From: Oscillospiraceae bacterium
GTDB lineage: Bacteria; Bacillota; Clostridia; Oscillospirales; Ruminococcaceae
DNA length: 64,000 nt
NCBI GenBank assembly: GCA_025757985.1
Contig: CP107210.1
Location: 2,604,001-2,668,000, forward strand
Direction of reading: 5' to 3'
The translations under genes and the position numbers were made by a program. Under the pieces are notes generated by a model. That model had not been told where the DNA came from and made no database searches. It saw only the letters and a program-made list of their open reading frames with translations. Below are positions 10,322 to 18,109 of this stretch, in pieces (positions within the stretch are counted from its first letter, which is position 1; each line of letters begins with the position of its first letter).

Positions 10322-11128
10322 ATGAAAAAACTGTTTGCACTCGGTATGGCCTCCGTCATGGCCCTCTCTCTCGCCGCCTGCGGCGGCTCCGCCTCCTCCG
10401 CGGCCTCCGGCGCTGCGGACACCTCCTCTGCGGCAACCGCCGAGGCCACCGGCAAAAAGTGGGTCGTGGCTACTGACACGGTCTTTAAGCCCTTTGAGTA
10501 CACCGATGCCTCCGGCAACTTTGTCGGCATTGATGTGGATATCCTCGCCGCCATCGCCGAGGATCAGGGCTTTGAGTATGAGCTGAAGAGCCTTGGCTGG
10601 GACGCCGCCATCGCGGCCTGCCAGTCCGGTCAGGCGGACGCCATGATCGCCGGTGCCTCCATCACCGATGAGCGCAAGGCGAGCGGCTGGATGTTCTCCG
10701 ACGGCTATTATGATTCCAACCAGACGCTGACCGTGCCCGAGGACTCCGACATTGCCGGCTTTGCCGACCTGTCCGGCAAGAATGTTGCCGTCAAGACCGG
10801 CACGCAGGGCGCGTCCTACGCCGAGAGCCTCAAGGACGAGTACGGCTTCACCATTACCTACTTTGAGGATTCCCCCACGATGTATCAGGCCGTTCTGGGC
10901 GGTCAGTGCGTTGGCTGCTTTGAGGATACCCCCATCATGAAGGCCTCCATCAAGGACGGCGATCTGGCCCTGAAGGTGCTGGAGGATACCGCCAGCGCCC
11001 CCGCGCCCTACGGCTTTGCCATCTTCAGCGAGGACAGCCAGGAGCTGCTGGACATGTTCAACAAGGGCCTGGCCGACATCAAGGCCAACGGCAAGTATGA
11101 CGAGATTCTGGCAAAGTACCTCGGCTAA
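10322..11128 (+). CDS. Amino-acid ABC importer, substrate-binding lipoprotein
   Basis: A family 3 extracellular solute-binding protein that catches polar amino acids and delivers them to the permease. It is 268 residues. The lipobox LAAC puts the lipidated cysteine at residue 20, and an Ala/Ser-rich linker follows. The mature domain shows typical features: DTVFKPFEY near the start, GIDVDILAAIAED, and SGQADAMIAGASIT. GGAAAGG precedes the ATG at 10322. The permease and ATPase genes follow, with a terminator in between that may raise the ratio of binding protein to permease. Confidence 0.92.
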   Translation: MKKLFALGMASVMALSLAACGGSASSAASGAADTSSAATAEATGKKWVVATDTVFKPFEYTDASGNFVGIDVDILAAIAEDQGFEYELKSLGWDAAIAACQSGQADAMIAGASITDERKASGWMFSDGYYDSNQTLTVPEDSDIAGFADLSGKNVAVKTGTQGASYAESLKDEYGFTITYFEDSPTMYQAVLGGQCVGCFEDTPIMKASIKDGDLALKVLEDTASAPAPYGFAIFSEDSQELLDMFNKGLADIKANGKYDEILAKYLG

Positions 11129-11141
11129 ACCATGAAAAAAT

Positions 11142-11179
11142 ACGCGGGGACGCCTGTTTTTGCGGGCGGCCCCGCTTTT
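11142..11179 (+). terminator. Terminator inside the ABC importer operon
   Basis: GCGGGG-ACGCC pairs with GGCG-GCCCCGC and is followed by TTTT. It lies between the binding-protein and permease genes and probably lowers permease/ATPase expression. Confidence 0.65.
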
Positions 11180-11256
11180 GCGACCCCGGGATCCCTCTTG
11201 GCCCCTGCGCGGAGAGCGGCTCTTGCAAATCCAACCCCCGAAAGGAGTTCTGCGCC

Positions 11257-11949
11257 TTGATTTTTAAGATTCTTGCCAACTATGGCCCGCTGCTGCTGGC
11301 CGCCATGGGCCAAACGCTGCTGCTGGCCCTGTGGAGCCTTTTCTTCGCCTGTCTGATCGGCCTGTTTGTGGGCATCCTCAGCGTTTTGAAAAGCCGCGTC
11401 TGCAACATCATCGCCACGATCTTTGTCGATATTATCCGCGGCGTGCCGATGATCGTTCTGGCGTTCTTCGTCTATTTCGGCGTGCCGATGCTGATGAACG
11501 ACAACCTGAACTGGGCAGCCATGACCGGCAGCAAGTTCACCTTTACGGCGCTGCAGGCCGGCATCATCTGCCTGTCGCTGAACTGCGGCGCCTATATGGC
11601 CGAGATTATCCGCGCCGGTATCGAGAGCGTGGACAAGGGCCAGATGGAGGCCGCCCGAAGCCTCGGCCTGCCGTACTGGAAGGCGATGTACAAGGTCGTG
11701 CTGCCGCAGGCCATCCGCACAATGATCCCCTCGATCATCAACCAGTTCATCATCACCCTCAAGGATACCTCGATCCTGTCGGTCATCGGCTTCCCCGAGC
11801 TGGTCAACACCGCCAAGAATGTGAACGCCAACATAATGCGCTCGCTTGAGGTGTGGTTCATCGTCGGCGTTATGTACCTGATCGTCATCACGCTGCTGTC
11901 CCGCTTTGCCAAGCGGATGGAAAGGAGGCTCAACCGTGGCCGTCAATAA
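11257..11949 (+). CDS. Amino-acid ABC importer, permease
   Basis: A 230-residue membrane permease of the HisM/GlnP type, with about five helices. The ATPase-contacting EAA loop is visible as EAARSLGLPYWKAMYKVVLPQAI near residue 130 (pieces EAARSLGL and LPQAIR). The start is TTG at 11257, behind AAAGGAG. It overlaps the ATPase gene by 14 nt. Confidence 0.92.
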   Translation: MIFKILANYGPLLLAAMGQTLLLALWSLFFACLIGLFVGILSVLKSRVCNIIATIFVDIIRGVPMIVLAFFVYFGVPMLMNDNLNWAAMTGSKFTFTALQAGIICLSLNCGAYMAEIIRAGIESVDKGQMEAARSLGLPYWKAMYKVVLPQAIRTMIPSIINQFIITLKDTSILSVIGFPELVNTAKNVNANIMRSLEVWFIVGVMYLIVITLLSRFAKRMERRLNRGRQ

Positions 11950-12682
11950 GAACAATGTAAAAATTCATGTTGAGCATCTGAAGAAGAACTTCGGCAATCT
12001 GGAGGTTCTGCGCGATGTATCGACTGATATTTATGAGGGCGAGGTCGTTGTCGTGCTGGGCCCCTCGGGCAGCGGCAAGTCCACCTTCCTGCGCTGCCTT
12101 AACCGGCTGGAGGAGATCACCGGCGGCACGGTCATCGTGGACGGCCACGACCTGACCGATAAAAAGACCGACCTGAACAAGATGCGCGAGAATGTCGGCA
12201 TGGTGTTTCAGCACTTCAACCTGTTCAACAACCTCAATGTCATGGGCAACATGACGCTGGCACCGGTTGAGCTGAAAAAGGCCACCCGCCCCGAGGCTAA
12301 GGAGAAGGCACTGCAGCTGCTGGACCGCGTGGGCCTGTCCGATAAGGCCGATGCCTACCCGGCGCAGCTGTCCGGCGGGCAGAAGCAGCGTGTGGCCATT
12401 GCGCGCGCGCTGGCCATGGACCCGGACATCATGCTGTTTGACGAGCCGACCTCGGCGCTGGACCCCGAGATGGTCGGCGAGGTGCTGCAGGTCATGAAGC
12501 GCCTTGCCGCCGAGGGCATGACGATGGTCGTGGTCACCCATGAGATCGGCTTTGCCCGCGAGGTCGCAAGCCGCGTCATCTTCATGGAGGGCGGCTACAT
12601 CGTGGAGGAAGGCACCCCCGATGAGGTCATCAACCACCCGAAGCAGCCCCGCACAGTGGACTTCCTGAGCAAGGTGCTGTAA
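11936..12682 (+). CDS. Amino-acid ABC importer, ATP-binding protein
   Basis: A 248-residue GlnQ/HisP-type ATPase that powers the importer. Walker A is GPSGSGKST, the signature is LSGGQKQR, Walker B is IMLFDEPTSALDPE, and the switch histidine is in VVVTHEI. The GTG at 11936 has AAGGAGG at a good distance and overlaps the permease end; an upstream ATG at 11906 has no ribosome site. Confidence 0.95.
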   Translation: MAVNKNNVKIHVEHLKKNFGNLEVLRDVSTDIYEGEVVVVLGPSGSGKSTFLRCLNRLEEITGGTVIVDGHDLTDKKTDLNKMRENVGMVFQHFNLFNNLNVMGNMTLAPVELKKATRPEAKEKALQLLDRVGLSDKADAYPAQLSGGQKQRVAIARALAMDPDIMLFDEPTSALDPEMVGEVLQVMKRLAAEGMTMVVVTHEIGFAREVASRVIFMEGGYIVEEGTPDEVINHPKQPRTVDFLSKVL

Positions 12683-12699
12683 CACAGCAAAATACGCCA

Positions 12700-12730
12700 A
12701 AGCGCCCCGCACCCACCGGTGCGGGGCGTC
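12700..12730 (+). terminator. Strong hairpin after the ABC importer
   Basis: GCGCCCCGCACC pairs with GGTGCGGGGCGT around a short loop. The following sequence is only weakly T-rich. Confidence 0.6.
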
Positions 12731-12791
12731 TGTGTTAAGGAAAGCATTTCCCCGGTGTACAGAATACGGGCGGGACTTTACCGCCGCCGTA

Positions 12792-12820
12792 TTGCGCCCG
12801 GGGCGCGGGTTTGCTACAAT
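12792..12820 (+). promoter_or_regulatory. Promoter of the aldo/keto reductase gene
   Basis: TTGCGC (12792-12797), 17 nt, TACAAT (12815-12820). Confidence 0.65.
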
Positions 12821-12847
12821 AAGGATAAGCGAAAGGAGCGTTTGCCA

Positions 12848-13954
12848 ATGGAAAAAATCAAAAGGAATTTCGGCTTCGGCTGTATGCGGCTGCCCATGCA
12901 GGGCGAGGAGGTCGATCTTGCCCAGACAAAGCAGATGGTCGATGAATTTTTGGCGCAGGGCTTCAACTATTTCGACACCGCGCACGGCTACATCGGCGGC
13001 AGAAGCGAAACGGCGCTCAGGACCTGCCTGACCAGTCGTTACCCGCGCGAAAGCTATGTCCTGACCGATAAGCTGTCCGGAGGCTTTTTTGAAACCGAGG
13101 CCGACATCCGCCCGTTCTTTGCGCGCCAGCTTGCGGCCTGCGGTGTGGATTATTTTGACTTTTACCTCATGCACTCCCAAAATGCCGAGAATTTTCAGCA
13201 ATTCAAGGCGTGCCGCGCGTATGAGACGGCGTTCGACCTCAAGGCCGAGGGCAAGATCCGCCATGTCGGCCTCTCCTTCCACGACCGCGCCGAGGTGCTG
13301 GACCGGATCCTGACCGAGTATCCGCAGATCGAGGTCGTGCAGATTCAGTTCAACTATCTGGATTACGATGACATCGCCGTGCAGAGCCGCAAATGCTATG
13401 AGGTCTGCCGCCGGCACAATAAGCCCGTGCTTGTCATGGAGCCGGTCAAGGGCGGCAATCTGGTCAACCTGCCCAAGGACGCCGCCGCTGTGCTGGAATC
13501 GCTGCACGGCGGCAGCCCGGCCAGCTATGCCATCCGGTTTGCGGCGGGCTTCCCCGGCATCATGATGGTGCTGTCCGGCATGAGCAATATGCAGCAGATG
13601 CGGGACAATCTCAGCTTTATGCGGGACTTTCAGCCGCTGAACGAAACCGAGCGCGCGGCCGTGTCCAAGGTGGTGGAGATCTTCCGCAAGCAGAACCTGA
13701 TCCCCTGCACAGCCTGCCGCTACTGTGTAGACGGCTGCCCGCAGCAGATCGCCATCCCCGACCTGTTCGCCATCATGAACACCAAGAACATCCACCACGA
13801 CTGGAACGCCGATTATTATTACGAGGATGTCCACACCCGCCCCGGCACCCGCGCATCGGACTGCATCCGCTGCGGCAGATGCGAGCAGATCTGCCCCCAG
13901 CACCTGCCCATCCGCAAGCTGCTGCAGGATGTGGCAAAGGAGTTTGAAAAGTAA
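12848..13954 (+). CDS. Aldo/keto reductase with C-terminal 4Fe-4S ferredoxin domain
   Basis: 368 residues. Residues 1-270 form an aldo/keto reductase barrel with the catalytic tetrad visible: Asp and Tyr in YFDTAHGY, Lys in LTDKLSG and His in YLMHSQN. The C-terminal third carries two cysteine clusters, CTACRYCVDGCP and CIRCGRCEQICP, each of the kind that holds a 4Fe-4S cluster. Such fused oxidoreductases are common in anaerobic Firmicutes; the substrate is unknown. The ATG at 12848 follows GAAAGGAG. It has its own promoter and terminator. Confidence 0.9.
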   Translation: MEKIKRNFGFGCMRLPMQGEEVDLAQTKQMVDEFLAQGFNYFDTAHGYIGGRSETALRTCLTSRYPRESYVLTDKLSGGFFETEADIRPFFARQLAACGVDYFDFYLMHSQNAENFQQFKACRAYETAFDLKAEGKIRHVGLSFHDRAEVLDRILTEYPQIEVVQIQFNYLDYDDIAVQSRKCYEVCRRHNKPVLVMEPVKGGNLVNLPKDAAAVLESLHGGSPASYAIRFAAGFPGIMMVLSGMSNMQQMRDNLSFMRDFQPLNETERAAVSKVVEIFRKQNLIPCTACRYCVDGCPQQIAIPDLFAIMNTKNIHHDWNADYYYEDVHTRPGTRASDCIRCGRCEQICPQHLPIRKLLQDVAKEFEK

Positions 13955-13962
13955 GCACCGTA

Positions 13963-14020
13963 CACAGCACCCCCGCCCGCCTTCCTTATATAAATGGAAG
14001 GCAAGCGGGGGTGTTGTGTG
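13963..14020 (+). terminator. Terminator after the aldo/keto reductase
   Basis: GCACCCCCGC and GCCTTCC pair with GGAAGGC and GCGGGGGTGT around an AT-rich loop. Confidence 0.7.
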
Positions 14021-14058
14021 TAATGCGGAATGTCGGACAGTCCGAACAAAACAAAAAA

Positions 14059-14082
14059 GGTCACTTACTTTCGTAAGTGACC
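14059..14082 (-). terminator. Terminator of the nuclease-like toxin gene
   Basis: A perfect hairpin, GGTCACTTAC-tttc-GTAAGTGACC; read on the minus strand it is followed by TTTTTTG. It adjoins the left direct repeat. Confidence 0.75.
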
Positions 14083-14107
14083 TTGTCTCTATGTTACAAA
14101 AAAGATA
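14082..14107. repeat. Left 26-bp direct repeat (possible attachment site)
   Basis: The 26 bp beginning CTTGTCTCTATGTTAC and ending in six A and GATA recur exactly at 15427-15452. The two copies flank the toxin-antitoxin-like cassette, and the right one adjoins the end of a serine recombinase gene. Confidence 0.75.
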
Positions 14108-14200
14108 TCCTATAAAAAGGCTTAGACAAGGCCGCAGTTTTATAAAACATTGATTTTATGACTGAAAATTCTGTATTAGAATACTGCCTCTAAAGACAGC

Positions 14201-14815
14201 CTATGGCAAGGGAAGATATTGATATTCTTCTGGTAGGGTAAGAGCCACCCAATCAATTTTCTTAGCTGCGTATACGATTTCTGTATAGAGCGCGTCTCCG
14301 CGCTGCTTCCGATATGTAATGACGATTCTATCTGCGCTGCCTTTAACCATGCTTCGGATATCGCCTTCCAGCACAGTGTTGGGAACAAAACGCCCCTTAC
14401 CGCCATTGCGGACAAAGCCCATGCAAGCACCAACTGATCCGGCAAGTTTGTCAGTGTACAATTTCGGCTGGGATAAATTGTAATTCCCGACCATCTTAGC
14501 GGAAAGATGCTTCTGCACCAATCCGGGAAGAACGCGCATTTTCATTTCGGTTGTGCCGTCTGCTGCAAACTCAAAATCAGACTCAGACAAGCGCTTGTCG
14601 CAGCACATACTAAAAAAGTTGTTTGCACTGATTTCCTTCTTGTTCAGCTTAAAGCCTGTCATGTGCAGAAAATTGCTGCCGTCAAATGTAACTTCCAGAC
14701 ACCGAACGGTCTTATGCTTGTCAGTCGTAACAAATAAAAGGCTTCTTCCCGCTAGGTTTTCCTTATAGGAAGCTGCGCAGGAGAAAACGATTTGCAAGGC
14801 TTCTTTTTTCGTCAT
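14201..14815 (-). CDS. PBECR4-like predicted nuclease, candidate type III toxin
   Basis: 204 residues from the ATG at 14815, which has AGGAAG upstream; an in-frame upstream extension to 14848 lacks a ribosome site. It resembles PBECR4 proteins (a barnase/EndoU/colicin/RelE-like nuclease group) in the pattern NFLHMTG, SANNFF, DFEFAADGTTEMK, VLPGLV, GNYNLSQPKLYTDKLAG and FVPNTVLEGDIR. It has no signal peptide or membrane helix. AT content is higher than in neighbouring genes, as expected for an acquired gene. Directly upstream on the same strand are a terminator and tandem 53-nt repeats, as in type III toxin-antitoxin loci where the RNA inhibits an endoribonuclease. The family name is from memory of the pattern; nuclease activity is an inference. 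Confidence 0.7.
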   Translation of the reverse strand: MTKKEALQIVFSCAASYKENLAGRSLLFVTTDKHKTVRCLEVTFDGSNFLHMTGFKLNKKEISANNFFSMCCDKRLSESDFEFAADGTTEMKMRVLPGLVQKHLSAKMVGNYNLSQPKLYTDKLAGSVGACMGFVRNGGKGRFVPNTVLEGDIRSMVKGSADRIVITYRKQRGDALYTEIVYAAKKIDWVALTLPEEYQYLPLP

Positions 14816-14853
14816 GATAAACTTCCTGTTGCATTCTATATTTTGCAAAAAGA

Positions 14854-14894
14854 AAGGGACACCTACAACACCGCAGTGCTGTCCGATGTCCCTT
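14854..14894 (-). terminator. Terminator between repeat RNA and nuclease gene
   Basis: On the minus strand AAGGGACA pairs perfectly with TGTCCCTT, a smaller stem (ACA-CAC/GTG-TGT) lies inside, and TTCTTTTT follows. In type III systems a terminator at this place sets the RNA-to-toxin ratio. Confidence 0.75.
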
Positions 14895-14895
14895 G

Positions 14896-15048
14896 TGGCT
14901 AGTTTTATCGTTGTCCGCCAACCGACAGGTCCTTACGCCCTGCATCGCTTTCGGGTTTTATCGTTGCCCGCCAACCACAGGTTCTTACGCCCTGCATCAG
15001 ATCGGATTTTAGGTGCTAGCCCACCAGCAGAATGTCGTCTGCTTTCCT
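14896..15048 (-). ncRNA. Candidate tandem-repeat antitoxin RNA
   Basis: Two close repeats start at 14902 and 14955 (period 53 nt on the plus strand), and a degenerate third unit starts near 15006. Shared parts include GTTTTATCGTTG, CCGCCAACC and CTTACGCCCTGCATC. A minus-strand promoter is just upstream and a terminator just downstream, before the nuclease gene. Promoter, partial plus whole repeats, terminator, then toxin is the layout of type III toxin-antitoxin systems (ToxIN, CptIN, TenpIN). There is no coding frame and there are too few units for CRISPR. Confidence 0.6.
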
Positions 15049-15054
15049 ATCTAT

Positions 15055-15083
15055 AGTATACACAAGACGAACGAAAATAGCAA
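15055..15083 (-). promoter_or_regulatory. Promoter of the repeat RNA / nuclease cassette
   Basis: On the minus strand: TTGCTA (15083-15078), 17 nt, TATACT (15060-15055). Transcription would start near 15048, just before the repeats. Confidence 0.65.
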
Positions 15084-15386
15084 CAGATCTAGCAATCAAT
15101 TTCATGAAATTTTTGCAAATAAACGCACAATCGACCACTGGCTTTGCCAATTTTGTGTGATACAAGAAAGTTGCCGATATTTAATTTATTGGAGTTGCCA
15201 CTCTAAAAATCACCACATTGACAACTTGGATTCGAATATCTTCCTATATGCTGCAATGCGCAGCTTTTGCAATTCAAGAGGTGTTCCCTTTTTAATAATA
15301 GTCGGATATATTGTGTGAGTCTGTACAGACATAAAAAGCGCCCCACGTCTACTATAACATGAGGCGCTTACAATATAAAATAAAAA
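15084..15386. other. Intergenic AT-rich stretch without a recognised gene
   Basis: I see no supported gene. A short cysteine-containing minus-strand frame lacks a start codon. A hairpin at 15337-15373 (AAGCGCC pairing with GGCGCTT) may be a terminator. Confidence 0.5.
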
Positions 15387-15427
15387 GTTAAAGCCACATC
15401 CAAATTGCTTTGAATGTGGCCTTTAAC
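15387..15427 (-). terminator. Terminator of the serine recombinase gene
   Basis: GTTAAAG and CCACAT pair with ATGTGG and CTTTAAC around a short loop; on the minus strand TTTTTATTTTAT follows. It directly adjoins the right direct repeat, just as the terminator at 14059 adjoins the left one. Confidence 0.75.
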
Positions 15428-15452
15428 TTGTCTCTATGTTACAAAAAAGATA
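15427..15452. repeat. Right 26-bp direct repeat (possible attachment site)
   Basis: Exact copy of 14082-14107. It lies about 90 nt beyond the 3' end of the recombinase gene, where att sites of serine-recombinase elements often lie. Confidence 0.75.
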
Positions 15453-15544
15453 CCCAGCCAAAAAGGATATCGTAACGATAAAAATGAGGCCGAAAGGCAA
15501 TGCCTAACCATTCAGTTTATAAATAATAGTATACAGGATATCGG

Positions 15545-17131
15545 TCAGGATTGCAAGGGGGCTGTCACTGTGTATCCGCCGATGAATTCAATTTTGATTT
15601 CGTTGGCGGATACAACGTCTATTCGTTCGATGATTCTTGCGACAAGGATATCGGAGTATTCAGTAATACGGAAGTCGGAGTCGGTCAGTTGGAGATTCGG
15701 ATTTGCGGCTTTCTGCTGGCTGGCAGTAAGTTGGTCAATTTGTTTTTGCATGGTGTCTATTTCCTCACTTGCGTGTTTTAATTTCTCGTCAAGAAAGGAC
15801 GCATCGCATTCAAGGGACAAGTCCAGCAGGCGGTCAAACTCTTGCTGTGAGTCCGCAAGTTTTTGCTGTAATTTTTCCAGTTCTGTTGTGCCGCCTTGCA
15901 AATCATGCAGAATGCCGTTGATTTGCATAGCGACTTCTTCGGTGTAATTGTCGGCCAGATTTTGGATGGCTCTCAGCAGGGTCTGATGCAGGGCTTCTTC
16001 CTGCACCGAGGGTGAATTGTGGCAGAATTTTGTTCCGTAGGTGACACGGTTGACGCAGCGCCAGACGATTTCCTTTCTGCCGTGAATATTCCAAGTCACA
16101 CGCTTATAAGGGCTGCCGCATTCCCCGCAATACAGCCGTTCGGAAAGGGCGTACTTGCTGTTGTACCTCCCGCGCTTTTGTTTGCGTCGGTTCGCGCAGG
16201 ACTTGCTGTTGCGGCGGGCGATTTCAGCTTGCACCTCGCGGTACATCTGCTTGGTGACGATGCCCTCGTGATTGTTCTCAATGTAGTATTGTGGTAGCTG
16301 GCCGGTATTTTTCTTCGGGCCTCCAGTCAGCACATTGTCAGTAAAGGTCTTTTGCAGCAGGACATCACCGCAGTATTTCTCATTCTGCAAGATGCGTAGG
16401 AGCGCCTGCGTTGACCATGTGGTGTTGCCACGCACAGTTTTGTAACCGCCTGCTTCAACTTTGCTCTTTATGGTTTGCAAGCTGTCGCCGTGCAAGTAGC
16501 TGGTGTAAATCATCCGAATCAGTTCAGCCTGTTCGGGGATGATCTCTGGCTGGCCGTCTGCACCTTTGCGGTAGCCGAGCATCTGCGCATAGGGGAAGGA
16601 GAATCTTCCGTGACTAAATCCCATGCGCTTGCCTCTGGAAATATTCTGCGAGATGGATTCGCTCTCAGCTTGTGCAAAGGCACTCAGCACAGTAAGGAGC
16701 ATTTCGGAATTCATGGTGCTGGTGTTGATGTTCTCTTTTTCAAATATGACGGTGACACCGAACTGCTTCAGTATCCGCACATATTGGATGCTGTCTACGG
16801 TGTTGCGGGCAAAGCGGGAAATTGACTTTGTAAGAATCAGGTCGATTTTGTGCTTCTTACAGTCTTGAATCATCTGGTTGAATCCGTCACGCTTTTTGGT
16901 GTGGACACCTGAGATACCATCGTCGGCGTAAATCCCGGCAAGCTTCCATTCGGGGGTGGAATTGATTTTGGCAGTGTAGAATTCCTTTTGAATTTCAAAG
17001 CTGCCCTGCTGTTCTTCTTCCTCAGTGCTGACGCGGCAGTATGCAGCAACGCGAAGCTTGGTGCGGGATGCCGTGCTTTTGGAAGCTTTCCTGTTGGGCT
17101 GAATGACGATGATTCTTCTCTCGCGGTTCAT
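15545..17131 (-). CDS. Large serine recombinase
   Basis: 528 residues. The N-terminal resolvase domain carries the catalytic serine in AAYCRVSTEEE near residue 33 and the arginines in SISRFARNT. A recombinase domain follows (YTSYLHGDS, WSTQALLRILQNEKY), then a zinc ribbon (CGECGSPY...RCVN...C), a Leu/Glu/Gln-rich coiled coil and a short tail. Length and domain order match integrases of conjugative or mobilisable elements in Clostridia. It is the only apparently intact recombinase here and a candidate for moving this region. GGAGAAT precedes the ATG. Confidence 0.93.
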   Translation of the reverse strand: MNRERRIIVIQPNRKASKSTASRTKLRVAAYCRVSTEEEEQQGSFEIQKEFYTAKINSTPEWKLAGIYADDGISGVHTKKRDGFNQMIQDCKKHKIDLILTKSISRFARNTVDSIQYVRILKQFGVTVIFEKENINTSTMNSEMLLTVLSAFAQAESESISQNISRGKRMGFSHGRFSFPYAQMLGYRKGADGQPEIIPEQAELIRMIYTSYLHGDSLQTIKSKVEAGGYKTVRGNTTWSTQALLRILQNEKYCGDVLLQKTFTDNVLTGGPKKNTGQLPQYYIENNHEGIVTKQMYREVQAEIARRNSKSCANRRKQKRGRYNSKYALSERLYCGECGSPYKRVTWNIHGRKEIVWRCVNRVTYGTKFCHNSPSVQEEALHQTLLRAIQNLADNYTEEVAMQINGILHDLQGGTTELEKLQQKLADSQQEFDRLLDLSLECDASFLDEKLKHASEEIDTMQKQIDQLTASQQKAANPNLQLTDSDFRITEYSDILVARIIERIDVVSANEIKIEFIGGYTVTAPLQS

Positions 17132-17141
17132 GGGATTCTCC

Positions 17142-17741
17142 TTATACGACCATTCCGTTTATAAGTTTCAACTGAATGGGAGTGGTTCTGTGCAAAACTA
17201 TTTTGTCTGCAATGGCATGGTACAGCTTCGTGTCAAACGTATCGCAGGGCGGTGCAGCAGCGAGGGCTTCTTTAATGCGCAGCGTCATGGGGTCAGCTTT
17301 TCCGGCTGTGCAGCAGAGATATTGCGTATCTGCGCGAGAAAGGACGCTTTGGATAAGTGATGCTGCATCAAATTCCCCGGCGGATAACATTTCATCGATT
17401 TCTGCTTGCTGCTTTTCGGCTTCAATGGATACTGTGTTGTGTGACAGCGGCTGGTCATTGATGCTGTCAGGATTATCCTGTAAGCGTTTCATTGTGGTAG
17501 CGATGCTTTGCAGGAGAATATCCGGCGCAATTTGGACGGAGAATGCTGCGCAGTGGCGGCAGCGCCATCGATGGCCTTTCGTCTGCCATTCCAGTCTGCT
17601 GTTGCAGTCGGGGCAGATAATGTCACCGCGAATATCCTTTAAGGCTTCTGTGTAAGTGGGGGCTTTTCGCTGGCACAGGACTTGCGCTTTTTGAAATAAG
17701 GTATATTCGACAATGGGCGGATACCTGTCCTTTCCGCAGTA
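17142..17741 (-). pseudogene. Second serine recombinase, N-terminal half missing
   Basis: The minus-strand frame is open from 17741 to the stop at 17142 (about 199 codons), but only an internal ATG at 17492 is available. The sequence begins in a recombinase domain (YPPIVEYTLFQKAQ), continues through a zinc ribbon (CPDCNSRLEW...CRHC) and ends with ADKIVLHRTTPIQLKLING, the usual tail of this family. The resolvase domain with its catalytic serine is absent. It ends 10 nt upstream of the intact recombinase, so it was probably its operon partner. The break coincides with the start of the TraG remnant. Confidence 0.75.
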
Positions 17742-18109
17742 TCATCAAAGACAACTGCCAGATTTTGCTCAACACGTTTGTATCGCCGTCGGCCCAGGAC
17801 ACCGCTACCAGCATATCCAAAATGCTGGGCGACGAAACCATTTTGACCGGCTCCTCCTCTCGATCTGACGGCAAGACCACCAGCAGCCATCAGCTGATGG
17901 GCCGTCCTCTGATGTCCCCTGCTCAGATGGTGCGCATCCAGCGTGACACATGGATTGTCGAAAAAGCCGGGTATGCCCCCATGAAAACCCATCTGGAAGG
18001 CTACTGGAAATACTTGTCTTTGGCTCCCCAGGAGCAGGATTCCACCGGCGAGAACGACTATCTGGAAATCAAACTACTCAGCACGGAACAGGGAGTGACT
18101 TTTGCATGA
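17735..18109 (+). pseudogene. TraG/VirD4-type coupling protein, C-terminal remnant
   Basis: About 124 codons are similar in style to the C-terminus of type IV coupling proteins of Gram-positive conjugative elements: NTFVSPSAQDTATSISKMLG, ETILTGSSSRS, GRPLMSPAQMVRI and TWIVEKAGYAPMKTH. The ATPase Walker motifs and membrane part are missing. Its 5' end meets the broken recombinase head-to-head, which marks a deletion or rearrangement junction. It overlaps the next gene by ATGA. Confidence 0.7.

Noticed and set aside
14902..15046. The tandem repeats as a small CRISPR array
   Set aside because: Adjacent units run into one another with no unique spacer between them, there are only two and a part, and no cas gene is nearby; a structured RNA fits better.
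15013..15318. 101-codon plus-strand frame next to the toxin cassette
   Set aside because: It starts inside the antitoxin-like RNA on the other strand, has no ribosome site and no recognisable protein features.
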